In this document: in pieces, positions 8,497-17,998 of the stretch
Layout of the letters: every line of letters starts with the position of its first letter
Position numbering within the stretch: the stretch's first letter is position 1
Source: Nitrospira sp.
GTDB taxonomy: Bacteria; Nitrospirota; Nitrospiria; Nitrospirales; Nitrospiraceae
Assembly (NCBI GenBank): GCA_023248215.1
Contig: JAHFEW010000012.1
Coordinates: forward strand, 1 to 64,000
Direction of reading: 5' to 3'
DNA length: 64,000 nt
Program-made: the position numbers and the translations under genes
The notes under the pieces: model-generated
What the model was told of the DNA's origin: nothing
Databases searched by the model: none
The model's input: only the letters and a program-made list of their open reading frames with translations

Positions 8497-10148
8497 CGCG
8501 GGGTCACCTTCACAATGGCCTCGCGGGAAGTGGCCAGGGGCACAGCGGGCGAGGCGCCATGTGGACTGTTCATCGGATGCTCTGCGATCGGGACGACCTT
8601 GGTAATTCGGGCGATCAACGGATCGACCCCTGAACGGACGACCGAGTAGAGATGGCCCGGGAAAATTCCGAAGCTGATGCTGACGGTGATCATGATCAGA
8701 AGCGGCAGGCGATCGATGACTGTCACAGCATCGTGCGAGTGGCTGTATTTCTCCGCCATCGATCCATAGAACAGGCCGCGCATCATCTTGAACAAATAGG
8801 CCATAGTCAGCACGATACCCAGAACGGCGACGACGACCTGGAACGGATATTTGTTCCAGCTGCCGACGATGATCATGACTTCGGCGATAAAATTCACGGT
8901 GCCTGGCATGCCGATCGAGGCCATGCAGGCGATGACAAAAGCGGCGGAGATGAAGGGCATTCGATTGGATAGTCCCCCCAGCGAGGGGATGTCGCGGGTA
9001 TGCGTCTGGTCGTAGACCCAGCCGGCCATGGCGAACAACATCCCGGTGGCCATGGCGTGAGCGAACATATAAATGACGGCTCCGCTCAGGCTGATATAGT
9101 CGAGTGCGGCCATGCCGAGGAACACATAGCCCATGTGACTGGAACTGGAATATCCGATCACATACTTGGTGTCTTTCGCATAGTAGGCGACCAGTCCCCC
9201 ATAAATGATGCTGAAGATGCAGAGGACGGCGGCGATCGGCATGAACTCACGAGTCGTCTCGGGCAGGAGTTCGAAGGCGACGCGAATGATTGAGAAATGT
9301 CCCAACTTCATCAACACGCCGGCGTGCAGCATGCTGGTCGCTGCCGGTGCGGCCGCATGTCCGACAGGGGACCAGGAATGCAACGGCCAGATCGGGGCGA
9401 TCGACGCAAATCCGAAGAAGATCAATAGCCAGATGACCGTCGCCAGAGGGCCTGAGAAATGAGCCTGCTCGCGCAGGACCAAAATATCGAAGGTGTTGAG
9501 CCCTGAGAATTTATAGATGAGCAGAATGCCCATCAAGGCCACGACGGCAAAGGCGGAGAGAAACAAGACCAACTTCATGGCTGCGTATTCTTTGCTGTTC
9601 GCGCCAAAATTGAAGATGAAGCCGACGGAGTCCCGTTGTTTCAGGCCTTCAGGGTCTGTCATCTCCAGATACTTCTTGGTGTGACTGCCCCACATGCCTA
9701 GGAGGAGATACATGGGGATGACGGACATTTCATAGAAGAAATACAAGAAGAAGAGATCCAGCGACATGAAGACGCCGATCGTGGCGGCGGCCAGAATCAA
9801 GATCCAGATGTAAAACTCTTTAATGCGATCTTTGATGTGCCATGAGACGAATATGCCGGCGAAGAGCAGGATGGATGAGGCGAGTACCAGGGGAGTGCCG
9901 ATTCCGTCCACACCCAGGTGGAGCGAGATTCCCAACTGACGTGACCATTCAATCCGCTGGATAAACTGAAAGCCGCCTTTGAGTGGGTCGTAGGAATAAA
10001 AGAGATAGATCGAGGCGATCAAGGAGACGAAGGCGGACCCGGCCGCTATGCCTCGCACCAATGAGAGTTGCCGGTTGGAAACGAAGATCAAGGCCAAGGC
10101 CCCGGCAAACGGGGCAAACAAAATGATGAGCAGTGTATATTCAGCCAT
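8493..10148 (-). CDS. nuoM: NADH-quinone oxidoreductase subunit M, second copy
   Basis: Antiporter-like pump subunit of 551 residues. NuoM-type signatures include FFYEMSVIPMYLLLGMWG, with the conserved Glu in a helix, and the lysine-helix region APIWPLHSWSPVGH. It follows another nuoM-type gene directly (7-base gap) and overlaps nuoN, so the operon encodes four large antiporter-like subunits (L, M, M, N) instead of three. The two M proteins clearly differ in sequence, so this is not a recent duplication. The HSWSPVGHAAAP motif departs from the HTWLPDAL of the other copy. Expected to add a pumping unit to the membrane arm. Confidence 0.93.
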   Translation of the reverse strand: MAEYTLLIILFAPFAGALALIFVSNRQLSLVRGIAAGSAFVSLIASIYLFYSYDPLKGGFQFIQRIEWSRQLGISLHLGVDGIGTPLVLASSILLFAGIFVSWHIKDRIKEFYIWILILAAATIGVFMSLDLFFLYFFYEMSVIPMYLLLGMWGSHTKKYLEMTDPEGLKQRDSVGFIFNFGANSKEYAAMKLVLFLSAFAVVALMGILLIYKFSGLNTFDILVLREQAHFSGPLATVIWLLIFFGFASIAPIWPLHSWSPVGHAAAPAATSMLHAGVLMKLGHFSIIRVAFELLPETTREFMPIAAVLCIFSIIYGGLVAYYAKDTKYVIGYSSSSHMGYVFLGMAALDYISLSGAVIYMFAHAMATGMLFAMAGWVYDQTHTRDIPSLGGLSNRMPFISAAFVIACMASIGMPGTVNFIAEVMIIVGSWNKYPFQVVVAVLGIVLTMAYLFKMMRGLFYGSMAEKYSHSHDAVTVIDRLPLLIMITVSISFGIFPGHLYSVVRSGVDPLIARITKVVPIAEHPMNSPHGASPAVPLATSREAIVKVTPR

Positions 10149-10155
10149 GGTCTTC

Positions 10156-11715
10156 TTACTTCGCCGGCATGTGGATGACGCTGTCTACGGAAGCCAGTTT
10201 CGCACGATCTAGCCGATCGACGAGGGCTTGAACTGATCCGTTCATCATTCGCAGGAACGGCGAGGGGTAGAGGCCGATCCACAAGATCATGATCGACAGC
10301 GACAGCGCAATTGTGATCTCCCGCATATGCAAATCCTTGATCGCTGCCGAGACGTTCTTGGTCAGAGGCCCGAGCATCGCGCGTTCGTAATACCAGAGAA
10401 AATAGGCTGCCCCGAAGATGACGCCGAGGACTGCCACGGCTCCATACCACCATTTGGCTTTAAATGCGCCCAGGAGGATGAGAAATTCTCCGACGAACCC
10501 GTTCGTACCGGGCAGCCCGATGGACGCCAGCCCGATCAACAGGAGAAAGGTGGCTAGGAGCGGGACTTGTTTCGCAAATCCTCCGAAGGCAGACAAGTGA
10601 GTACTTTGTTGTCTGGTCGATAAGAATCCCGCCATGAAAAAGAGACCGGCGGTGCTGAATCCCAGGTTGATCATGGTCAACAGGCTGCCCTGCAGGCCTT
10701 GAAAGTTCAGGGCAAAGAGGCCGACCACGACAAAGCCAAGGTGGCTGATGCTGCTGAATGCGAGGAGGCGTTTGAAGTCTGATTGCACCAGCGCCACTAC
10801 CGCTCCGTAGAGAATCGCTGTGAGGGCCAGCACCATCACGATGGAGACCACGCCCTCGCTTTTGGAGGCATCCGGAAGCAACGGGAATGTAAAGCGAAGG
10901 AATCCATAGGTGCCCAATTTCATACCAGCCAGCATGACGGCCATGCCGATGGGGCCTTCCACCAGCGCATCGGGAAGCCAGGTGTGGAATGGGAACACCG
11001 GCGCCTTGAAGGCGAACCCCATGAACATGAGCCAGAAAATCAGAATCTGCTGGGAGAGTGGAATCGGGACGGACAGCAATTGTAGCAGGTCGAACGAGTA
11101 GACGTCGTCGAGGTGATGGGTCACGGCCCACTGGTGATAGTTAATATCGAGCAACGCGATGCCCACCAGCATGAAGACGCTTCCCAGGAGCGTGTAGAGC
11201 ACATACTTGAGTGCCGCGTAATGCCGTTCTGGTCCGCCGCCCCACAACTTAATCAGGAAATAGCTGGGGATGAGCATGAGCTCCCAGAAGACGAAGAACA
11301 AAATCAGGTCGATGGAGACAAAGATGCCGATCGTGGTGGTCTCCAGCGCCAGAAGCGCCATGAAGTAGAGGCGGACTTGGTTGCGCACCGTATCCCAGGA
11401 ATAGATGACGACCAGCACGGTCAGGAAGGCCGTGAGGCCCACAAAGAGCACACTGATGCCATCCACGGCCAAGTGGTACCCGATGCCGAGTGCCGGCATC
11501 CACCGGGCATGTTCGGCGAACTGCATCGCTGCGGAATCCGGCACGAAGCGCAGCAACACGAGGCTCGCAAGTGCGAGTTCCACCAGGGTGATGCCCAAAG
11601 CAGTCGTTTTGACGAGATCTTCGTCTTCGATCAACCAGAGGACGGCCGCCCCTGCCAACGGAAGGAAGATCAGATACGAGAGAATGGGGAACCCAAAACT
11701 GAACTCTTCAAGCAT
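10156..11715 (-). CDS. nuoM: NADH-quinone oxidoreductase subunit M, first copy
   Basis: Antiporter-like pump subunit of 519 residues, close in length to standard NuoM. Shows the conserved VFWELMLIPSYFLI helix with its functional Glu, and APVFPFHTWLPDALVEGP, the most typical NuoM signature in the window. Next come the ALVQSDFKRLLAFSSISHLG helix and a C-terminal membrane anchor. The gap to nuoL is 24 bases and to the second nuoM 7 bases. By sequence this looks like the canonical M subunit and the downstream copy like the additional one, but which sits where in the complex cannot be read from DNA. Confidence 0.95.
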   Translation of the reverse strand: MLEEFSFGFPILSYLIFLPLAGAAVLWLIEDEDLVKTTALGITLVELALASLVLLRFVPDSAAMQFAEHARWMPALGIGYHLAVDGISVLFVGLTAFLTVLVVIYSWDTVRNQVRLYFMALLALETTTIGIFVSIDLILFFVFWELMLIPSYFLIKLWGGGPERHYAALKYVLYTLLGSVFMLVGIALLDINYHQWAVTHHLDDVYSFDLLQLLSVPIPLSQQILIFWLMFMGFAFKAPVFPFHTWLPDALVEGPIGMAVMLAGMKLGTYGFLRFTFPLLPDASKSEGVVSIVMVLALTAILYGAVVALVQSDFKRLLAFSSISHLGFVVVGLFALNFQGLQGSLLTMINLGFSTAGLFFMAGFLSTRQQSTHLSAFGGFAKQVPLLATFLLLIGLASIGLPGTNGFVGEFLILLGAFKAKWWYGAVAVLGVIFGAAYFLWYYERAMLGPLTKNVSAAIKDLHMREITIALSLSIMILWIGLYPSPFLRMMNGSVQALVDRLDRAKLASVDSVIHMPAK

Positions 11716-11739
11716 CGTGTGTCCAAAAACTCCGCTCCG

Positions 11740-13743
11740 TCAGCGTGACGAATAGCCGGTGGAACCGGTTCCGGTCCAGATTAAAAGAATGATGTGAACG
11801 AGAATAAACAATCCGGCCACGATGATGGCCGCATACTGATGCACCATGCCGGTTTGGAGTCGTCGCCATGAGCGGGCCAGTTGGTGGTTGGCATAGCCGA
11901 TAATATTCAAGAATCCGTATATGACGTGCTTTTCAGTCCAGGTAATGGCGGCCGAACTGGCGTCTGTTCCCCGATCGATGGAACGGACAAGGCCGTCGAT
12001 GATGGTTCGATCGAACCAATCGCAGAGCAGCCCCAATCGCTTTGCGGATTCCACAAACAGGGTATCGTAGAGTTCGTCGACATAGTATTTGTTGAGCAGG
12101 GTCGTGTAGACGCTGGGCATGCGTCCGGCCAGCGCATCCGCTGCTGTGGACTGGCCGCTGTAAAAATAATGCGCGAGCCCCCAGCCAAGCAGCGCGATCA
12201 CGGTGGCTGTTCCCATCAAGCCAAACATCAGGGCCGGAGCGGTGGCATGCTCCTCACCGGCTACGCCTGCTACCGAATGGAGGAAATGATGGAACCAGCC
12301 GTTTTCCGGTGGAACACCCGGAAAGCCACCGATCACAGACAGCGTGGCCAAGACCACCAAGGGGCCGATCATCACCATCGGGGACTCATGCACATGCTCG
12401 GCGGTGTGATGATCCAGCCGCGAGGTTCCATAAAATGTGAGATATGTCAGGCGGAACATATAAAACGACGTCAAGAAGGCGCCGATCGCGGCCATGCCGT
12501 AGAGCAGATAGTGCTGGTGGACGAAGGCATGGCCCATGATTTCGTCTTTGCTCCAGAACCCTGCCAAGGGCGGGATCCCTGCGATCGCAATCGTGCCGAT
12601 CAGAAAGAGCGTGTGTGTCCAGGGAATCTTCGACTTCAAGGCGCCCATCTTGCGGATATCCTGTTCCCCTGACAGGGCATGGATGACAGATCCGGCGGAC
12701 AGAAAGAGCAAGGCCTTAAAAAAGGCGTGGGTCATCAGGTGGAAGACCGCGGCCGTATAGGCGCCGAGGCCGCATCCCAGGAACATATAGCCGAGCTGGC
12801 TCACGGTGGAATAGGCCAAGACCCGCTTGATGTCGGTTTGGACCAGCCCGATCGTCGCTGCGAAGAGCGCCGTGAGTCCGCCGATCCAGGCCACGGTCGT
12901 CATGGCAACAGGTGACAGGTCAAAAATTGCGTGATTGCGGACGATCATATAGACGCCGGCTGTGACCATGGTGGCGGCATGAATGAGGGCGCTGACCGGG
13001 GTTGGACCTTCCATGGCATCGGGCAGCCAGGTATAGAGCGGGAGTTGCGCCGATTTTCCAACGGCGCCGACCAACAGGCAGAGCGCGATGGCCGTGGCCA
13101 TTTCAGGCGACAGTTGAGCGGCATTCTGCATGACCTGGGTGTAGTCGAGCGTCCGGAAGTTGACGAACACCAGGAAGATCGCCAGGAGAAATCCTGCATC
13201 CCCGATTCGATTGACCACAAAGGCCTTCGTCGCCGCTTTGGCTGCGGAGACTTTGTCGTAGTAGTAGCCGATCAGGAGATAGGAGCAGAGACCGACGCCT
13301 TCCCATCCGATGAACAGGACGACATAGTTGTTGCCCATCACCAGCAACAACATCGAGACCATGAAGAGGTTCATGTACACGAAGAATCGTGTGAAGCCCG
13401 ATTCTCCATGCATATATCCCACAGAGTACACGTGGATCAGGAACCCCACCCCCGTGATGACCAGCAGCATGATGCAGGTCAGGGGATCGATCAAAAAGGC
13501 GAGATTGATCGTGAGATCGCCGCCGAAGATCCATTTGTACGCGACCACTTCACGGGCAGCTCCCGTTCGCAGGGTGTCCGTGAAGACCGCCAGCGCACAA
13601 AGGAATGAGAGCAGGACGGAACCCCATGCAAACCGGTGCGCCAAGTCGTGGGAATACCGGTGTCCAAAGAGGCCATTGACAAGGACGGCCATCAACGGAA
13701 ACAGGGGAATCAGTTTGACGATCAGATCGATTGAGTCGGACAC
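11740..13743 (-). CDS. nuoL: NADH-quinone oxidoreductase subunit L
   Basis: Distal antiporter-like pump subunit of complex I, 667 residues. It shows the NuoL signatures GWEGVGLCSYLLIG and LPLYTWLPDAMEGPTPVSALIHAATMV (first part quoted within limits of the motif) and a long amphipathic C-terminal part ending in a final membrane anchor (VAGLFILVHIILLIW). It is about 50 residues longer than the E. coli protein (613), which fits a lengthened lateral helix able to clamp a fourth antiporter-like subunit. The start is GTG, just after the nuoK stop, with AAGTGG upstream. Function is inferred from family membership. Confidence 0.95.
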   Translation of the reverse strand: MSDSIDLIVKLIPLFPLMAVLVNGLFGHRYSHDLAHRFAWGSVLLSFLCALAVFTDTLRTGAAREVVAYKWIFGGDLTINLAFLIDPLTCIMLLVITGVGFLIHVYSVGYMHGESGFTRFFVYMNLFMVSMLLLVMGNNYVVLFIGWEGVGLCSYLLIGYYYDKVSAAKAATKAFVVNRIGDAGFLLAIFLVFVNFRTLDYTQVMQNAAQLSPEMATAIALCLLVGAVGKSAQLPLYTWLPDAMEGPTPVSALIHAATMVTAGVYMIVRNHAIFDLSPVAMTTVAWIGGLTALFAATIGLVQTDIKRVLAYSTVSQLGYMFLGCGLGAYTAAVFHLMTHAFFKALLFLSAGSVIHALSGEQDIRKMGALKSKIPWTHTLFLIGTIAIAGIPPLAGFWSKDEIMGHAFVHQHYLLYGMAAIGAFLTSFYMFRLTYLTFYGTSRLDHHTAEHVHESPMVMIGPLVVLATLSVIGGFPGVPPENGWFHHFLHSVAGVAGEEHATAPALMFGLMGTATVIALLGWGLAHYFYSGQSTAADALAGRMPSVYTTLLNKYYVDELYDTLFVESAKRLGLLCDWFDRTIIDGLVRSIDRGTDASSAAITWTEKHVIYGFLNIIGYANHQLARSWRRLQTGMVHQYAAIIVAGLFILVHIILLIWTGTGSTGYSSR

Positions 13744-13744
13744 G

Positions 13745-14047
13745 TTACCACTTCAACAGATTCATTTCATCGACGTTGGTCGAAATCTTGCCGCGGAAGA
13801 CGACAATGATGATGGCCAATCCAATGGCCGCTTCTCCCGCCGCGATGGCAATGATGAAGAGCGCCACGATCTGGCCCTGCATGGAGTCGAGATAATGGGA
13901 GAAGGCGACCAGGTTGATGGTGGCCGCGTTCAGCATGATTTCGACGGACATCAGCACGATAATGAAATTGCGGCGGATCAGCACACCGAGCAACCCCGTC
14001 GCAAACAACACGGCACTCACGGCCACATAGGCGGACAAGGGGATCAT
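13745..14047 (-). CDS. nuoK: NADH-quinone oxidoreductase subunit K
   Basis: Small membrane subunit, 100 residues, three transmembrane helices, with the conserved pair of Glu residues (in LMSVEIMLNAA and AAGEAAIGLA) that form part of the central proton path. Its ATG overlaps the nuoJ stop (ATGA) and it ends one base before nuoL starts, so translation is tightly coupled. Length and sequence are normal for the family. Confidence 0.97.
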   Translation of the reverse strand: MIPLSAYVAVSAVLFATGLLGVLIRRNFIIVLMSVEIMLNAATINLVAFSHYLDSMQGQIVALFIIAIAAGEAAIGLAIIIVVFRGKISTNVDEMNLLKW

Positions 14048-14568
14048 ACGTCGCGCCTCGTCTGGATTGATTTGGGAGCCTTGGCCAGGACGATGGCGCC
14101 GACGATTGCCCCCGTCAGAAACACGCCGATAATTTCAAATTGCAGCAAGTATTCACTGAACATCTTGATGCCGATGGCATGGGCATCTCCGTTCTGCAGG
14201 ATGGCTGCCGTGGAGGCATCGCCTTTTGCACCACTGAAAGGCGATCGCACCAACAAGAACAACAGATACAGCAATCCGATGGCCGCGGGCGCCAGCAGGT
14301 ACGGGGTCTTGGCGTGGAAGTAGCGGTCGTCCGTCTTGAGGTTCAACAACATGAGGACGAACAAGTACAGGACCAAAATGGCTCCCGCGTAGACAATCAC
14401 TTGGACGGCCCATAAGAACTCGGCGTTCAGCATGATGAACAGACCCGAGACGTGGAGCAGCAGGGCCAGGAGCGCCAGGCCGCATTGCACCGGGTGCTTC
14501 AGCGACACGGTCAGAATGCCGGCGACAATACTCACCACTGCGAAATACGCGAAAAACACGAAAGCCAT
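14044..14568 (-). CDS. nuoJ: NADH-quinone oxidoreductase subunit J
   Basis: Membrane subunit of about 174 residues with five predicted helices, including the conserved AVQVIVYAGAILVLYLFVLML helix (given here in part as VQVIVYAGAILVLYLFVLM) whose bulge rotates during turnover. The ATG at 14568 is chosen; a TTG at 14583 that would overlap the nuoI stop is an alternative. Lies between nuoI and nuoK as in most complex I operons. Confidence 0.95.
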   Translation of the reverse strand: MAFVFFAYFAVVSIVAGILTVSLKHPVQCGLALLALLLHVSGLFIMLNAEFLWAVQVIVYAGAILVLYLFVLMLLNLKTDDRYFHAKTPYLLAPAAIGLLYLLFLLVRSPFSGAKGDASTAAILQNGDAHAIGIKMFSEYLLQFEIIGVFLTGAIVGAIVLAKAPKSIQTRRDV

Positions 14569-14579
14569 AACGGTACGAT

Positions 14580-15167
14580 TCAACTCAAATGTTTGGGTTG
14601 TGACTGTGTGGGTTTGAGAACCGACTGCGGAAAGTAATAACGATACTCCCGGCTCTCCTCCGAATTCTTTTCTTGGTTATGGGCATACAGATATTTTTTG
14701 GCGTCCTCAAGATGGCGTTCGCCTATCTCGTAGAGCCGCTTCTTGTCGAAGAGGAGGGTGCGCTTGTCGTGGGTGGAGTATTCGTACATTTTGGTCATCG
14801 CCAGCGCATTGACGGGGCAGGCTTCCACGCAATACCCGCAAAATACGCATTTGGTGATGTCGATATAGAACTCAGTGGCGTAACGCTGCAGAGGACGGTT
14901 GGGGTCTTCATGGCTGATCACCTTGATGCAACGGGAGGGGCAGGCCGCTTCGCAGAGGTCGCAGCCCACGCAGCGCTCATGTCCGTCGTCGTAGCGAAGC
15001 AGTCCTAAGGCGCCGCGGTGGCCGTCTGGGATGGTTCGCTGTTCACGCGGATATTGAAAGGTGATGGGGCGATGGAACATGTGTTTGAAGGTGACCTTCA
15101 TGGCGCCCCAAATTTCGTAGAACAACGCCGCTTCAAGAAGTTTTTTGGTCCACGCCCCGACACTCAT
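14580..15167 (-). CDS. nuoI: NADH-quinone oxidoreductase subunit I, 2x[4Fe-4S]
   Basis: Peripheral-arm ferredoxin-like subunit of 195 residues that hands electrons to NuoB. Two complete cluster motifs are visible: CVGCDLCEAACP and CVFCGYCVEACP. The N-terminal helix (LLEAALFYEIWGAMKVTFKH) docks on the membrane. ATG at 15167 has GAAGGTGG upstream. In most operons nuoH stands between nuoG and nuoI; here only 45 bases separate nuoG from nuoI, so nuoH is absent from its usual place. Confidence 0.96.
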   Translation of the reverse strand: MSVGAWTKKLLEAALFYEIWGAMKVTFKHMFHRPITFQYPREQRTIPDGHRGALGLLRYDDGHERCVGCDLCEAACPSRCIKVISHEDPNRPLQRYATEFYIDITKCVFCGYCVEACPVNALAMTKMYEYSTHDKRTLLFDKKRLYEIGERHLEDAKKYLYAHNQEKNSEESREYRYYFPQSVLKPTQSQPKHLS

Positions 15168-15212
15168 TCTCACCACCTTCTGACGACATCAAAAAGACGA
15201 ACGAGCTTACTC

Positions 15213-17918
15213 TTACGCACCAACCTTTTCAATCTTCACCCGCGTTGACTTGAAGTAGGGCACTCCCGTCACGCTGTCAGCCTCCACGGCCATCAAGTCT
15301 TTTACCGGCGGCTCATTGAAATGTTCCGGATAGAAGCACGACCCAGGCAAGACGTCGGGATCCGACCGTACGCCCAATTGCACGGCGCCTTGCTGGGAGA
15401 TCAGGCGAATGGTGGATTGTTCGTTGAGCCCGAGTTGTTGTAGGTCGGCCGGATTCATCCGCAGACGACCACTGTTCGGCTCGATATTGATAAGCCCTGA
15501 GGCCCGTGTGGACAGTTTCCCGGAGTGATACAGCACTTGCCCGGTCAGCAGGGTAAAGGGCCGCAGGACATCATTCGATGACTGCGACGGCTGGCTGCGA
15601 TAGCGGGTTGCGACCTCGGATGCATAGCCGTTCGACAGATAGGCGTCGGCCGATGGCGCGATACGACGGGGCTGGCCGAGATTGTAATAGCCAGGGAGCA
15701 GCTTCATGATTTCGTTCTGCACGTCTTGCGCGGACTCGTAGGGCCATTCGTACCCGAGGCCGTTGGCCAACGCGGTCATGATATGCCAGTCAGGCAAGCT
15801 TTCCCCAACCTGGTCGAGCGCTTGGCGCACACGCAGGACTTTGCCCTCTAGATTGGTGAAGGTGCCGTCTTTCTCGGCGTAGGTCGCGGCCGGAAGGACG
15901 ACATGCGCCATCTGACCCGTTTCGGTGAGAAAGGGGTCTTGCACGATCAGGAGCTGCAATTTTTCAAGCGTCCCCTTCACATCCAAGGAGGCGGGCAACG
16001 TCGCCAACGGATTTTCTCCGATCACATAGAGGGCCTTGATCTGGCCATTCCGAATGCGGGCCAGAATTTCTAGGAGATTGGCCCCGCTGCCGCTGGCAGG
16101 AAGGGTCACATCCCAGGCCTTACCGAATCGTTCCCGGGCGATGGGGTCATCGAAGCGCGCTTGACCCGGCAAGAACTCCGGCGCAACACCCATGTCGACC
16201 GCACCCTGCTCATTGATTTCTTCGGTCACCGTCGTCACGCCGCATCCTGGTTGGCCCAGTTTGCCGGTCACCCAGGCGAGGTCGATGAGCTTCAGGACGT
16301 TCTGGTAGCCGTTCGGCCGACGGACGATGCCTTCCGCGCACAGCGCGATCGCGCGCGGGGCTTCCGCGAAAATGGCCGCCACTTCTCGAATCTGCCCCAC
16401 CGCAATGCCGGTTTGTGCGGACACCTGATCCAGCGATACCTGCTCCATAGCTTGCTTCAATGCCGCGAATGCCTGCGGATGCCGCGTTGTGCTCGGCTCA
16501 TCGATCAGATCTTGTTCGATGACTGATTTGACGAGCCCATCGATGAGCGATCCTTCCGTGCCCGGTTTCACTAAGAGCGGATGTGACGCGAGCTGCGCGA
16601 TGTTGGTATTGGCCGAATCCACAACGATGACCTGTGCGCTGTAGACGCGGATCGCTTCTTTGATGCGGACGGACGTCAACGGATTGGTTTCTGTAATATT
16701 GGAGCCGATCACGAGCACGGCTTTGGCTTTGGTCAGGTCTTCCCAGTCATTGAGCGGCCGTCCGATGCCGACGGCATGGCGCACGGCATGTACATAATTG
16801 AGATGGCCGTAGCGGGCACTGCTGTCGAGTTGGTTGGTCCGGAACCCGGCGCGCATGAGTTTTTGGAACAGGTACAGTTCCTCGTTTGTGCAACGCGCAG
16901 TGATGAGCCCGGCAATCGATTCCGGCCCGTGCTTGCGGTGGATGTCGGACAGCCGATCGATCACGCTCTGCATGGTGTCGAGCCACGGCGTTTCCGTCAG
17001 CGCGTCGCCTTTGCGCACGAGCGGTTGCCGTAAGCGTTGCTCACTGTCGATGTATTGAAACCCGAATCGTCCGCGGACGCAGATCCCGCCGTGGCCTTTG
17101 CTGGTTTCCGCCCGGTCACCCCATTTATTCTTCCAGGACAGCGGCGAGGTGACTCGAACGACTTCCGTGTCTTTGGTCTCGAGATGCATTTGGCAGCCAT
17201 CGCCACAATAGTTGCATGTGGTCGTAGTTTTCTTCATCTGCCAAGGCTTGTAGAGGTACTTGGAATACTTGTTTGTGATGGCGCCGACGGGGCACACGGC
17301 CAGGCAGTCGCCGCAAAATTCGCAGGACAGCGGTTGATCGCCCTTGGGCACGACTTGGTTGAAGCCGCCCTTCTTCATGAATTGCAAGGCGTCGATCATC
17401 AAGACGTCTTTGCAGACGTTGATGCATTCGGCGCAGGCGATGCAGCGATTCATGTTGAAGTCGAGCACCAGGCTGCGTGTGTCTTCGGGGATAAACTTTT
17501 GCTTGGCATTGGCGAGGTTCGTCACGCCATGCTGAAAGGCCATGTCCTGCAGCTCGCAATGTCCGTCGGCGTCGCAGACGGGACAGTCCAGGGGATGAAC
17601 GGAGAGGTGCTTTTCTACGGCTTTTTTTCGAGCCGCGAACAGATCGTCGCCTTCCGTGCGAACAACCATGCCGGCAGCAGCCTTGGCGGTGCAGGACCTA
17701 ACCGGTGCCTTTTTCCCTTCCTGCATGACCAGGCACATGCCGCAGGACCCGAACGGATCGAACGTATAGTGGTAGCACATGGCGGGAATAATCTTGCCCG
17801 TGCTGGCGATCACATCGTAGAGCGAGACGCCGTCCTTCGCCGCGATCGTCCGTCCATCGATGGACAGTTCAATCGTAGCGGCTTCGACGTCTGGATTGGT
17901 CGCTGGTTTCAAACCCAT
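15213..17918 (-). CDS. nuoG: NADH-quinone oxidoreductase subunit G
   Basis: Large iron-sulfur subunit of 901 residues. In order: an N-terminal 2Fe-2S ferredoxin domain (CYHYTFDPFGSCGMC and a later RSC), the His/Cys motif HPLDCPVCDADGHC, two 4Fe-4S motifs (CIACAECINVC and CEFCGDCLAVC), an additional CNYCGDGC cluster motif, and a molybdopterin-oxidoreductase-like domain with a C-terminal dinucleotide-binding fold. Normally electrons reach NuoG from NuoE/NuoF, but neither gene is in this operon. The donor could be NuoEF encoded elsewhere or another carrier such as ferredoxin. Sits between nuoD (80-base gap) and nuoI. Confidence 0.95.
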   Translation of the reverse strand: MGLKPATNPDVEAATIELSIDGRTIAAKDGVSLYDVIASTGKIIPAMCYHYTFDPFGSCGMCLVMQEGKKAPVRSCTAKAAAGMVVRTEGDDLFAARKKAVEKHLSVHPLDCPVCDADGHCELQDMAFQHGVTNLANAKQKFIPEDTRSLVLDFNMNRCIACAECINVCKDVLMIDALQFMKKGGFNQVVPKGDQPLSCEFCGDCLAVCPVGAITNKYSKYLYKPWQMKKTTTTCNYCGDGCQMHLETKDTEVVRVTSPLSWKNKWGDRAETSKGHGGICVRGRFGFQYIDSEQRLRQPLVRKGDALTETPWLDTMQSVIDRLSDIHRKHGPESIAGLITARCTNEELYLFQKLMRAGFRTNQLDSSARYGHLNYVHAVRHAVGIGRPLNDWEDLTKAKAVLVIGSNITETNPLTSVRIKEAIRVYSAQVIVVDSANTNIAQLASHPLLVKPGTEGSLIDGLVKSVIEQDLIDEPSTTRHPQAFAALKQAMEQVSLDQVSAQTGIAVGQIREVAAIFAEAPRAIALCAEGIVRRPNGYQNVLKLIDLAWVTGKLGQPGCGVTTVTEEINEQGAVDMGVAPEFLPGQARFDDPIARERFGKAWDVTLPASGSGANLLEILARIRNGQIKALYVIGENPLATLPASLDVKGTLEKLQLLIVQDPFLTETGQMAHVVLPAATYAEKDGTFTNLEGKVLRVRQALDQVGESLPDWHIMTALANGLGYEWPYESAQDVQNEIMKLLPGYYNLGQPRRIAPSADAYLSNGYASEVATRYRSQPSQSSNDVLRPFTLLTGQVLYHSGKLSTRASGLINIEPNSGRLRMNPADLQQLGLNEQSTIRLISQQGAVQLGVRSDPDVLPGSCFYPEHFNEPPVKDLMAVEADSVTGVPYFKSTRVKIEKVGA

Positions 17919-17998
17919 GGAGTTACCTCAAGTCAAAAGTAAACGGGCAACAGCAAGACATGTCGGCCCTTACTTTTTCCTTTGTGCTGTATCGGTCT

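Noticed and set aside
12931-14323. Two long plus-strand open frames opposite nuoL-nuoJ
   Set aside because: Antisense to well-defined nuo genes; composition (Asp/His/Gly-rich) is that of shadow frames.
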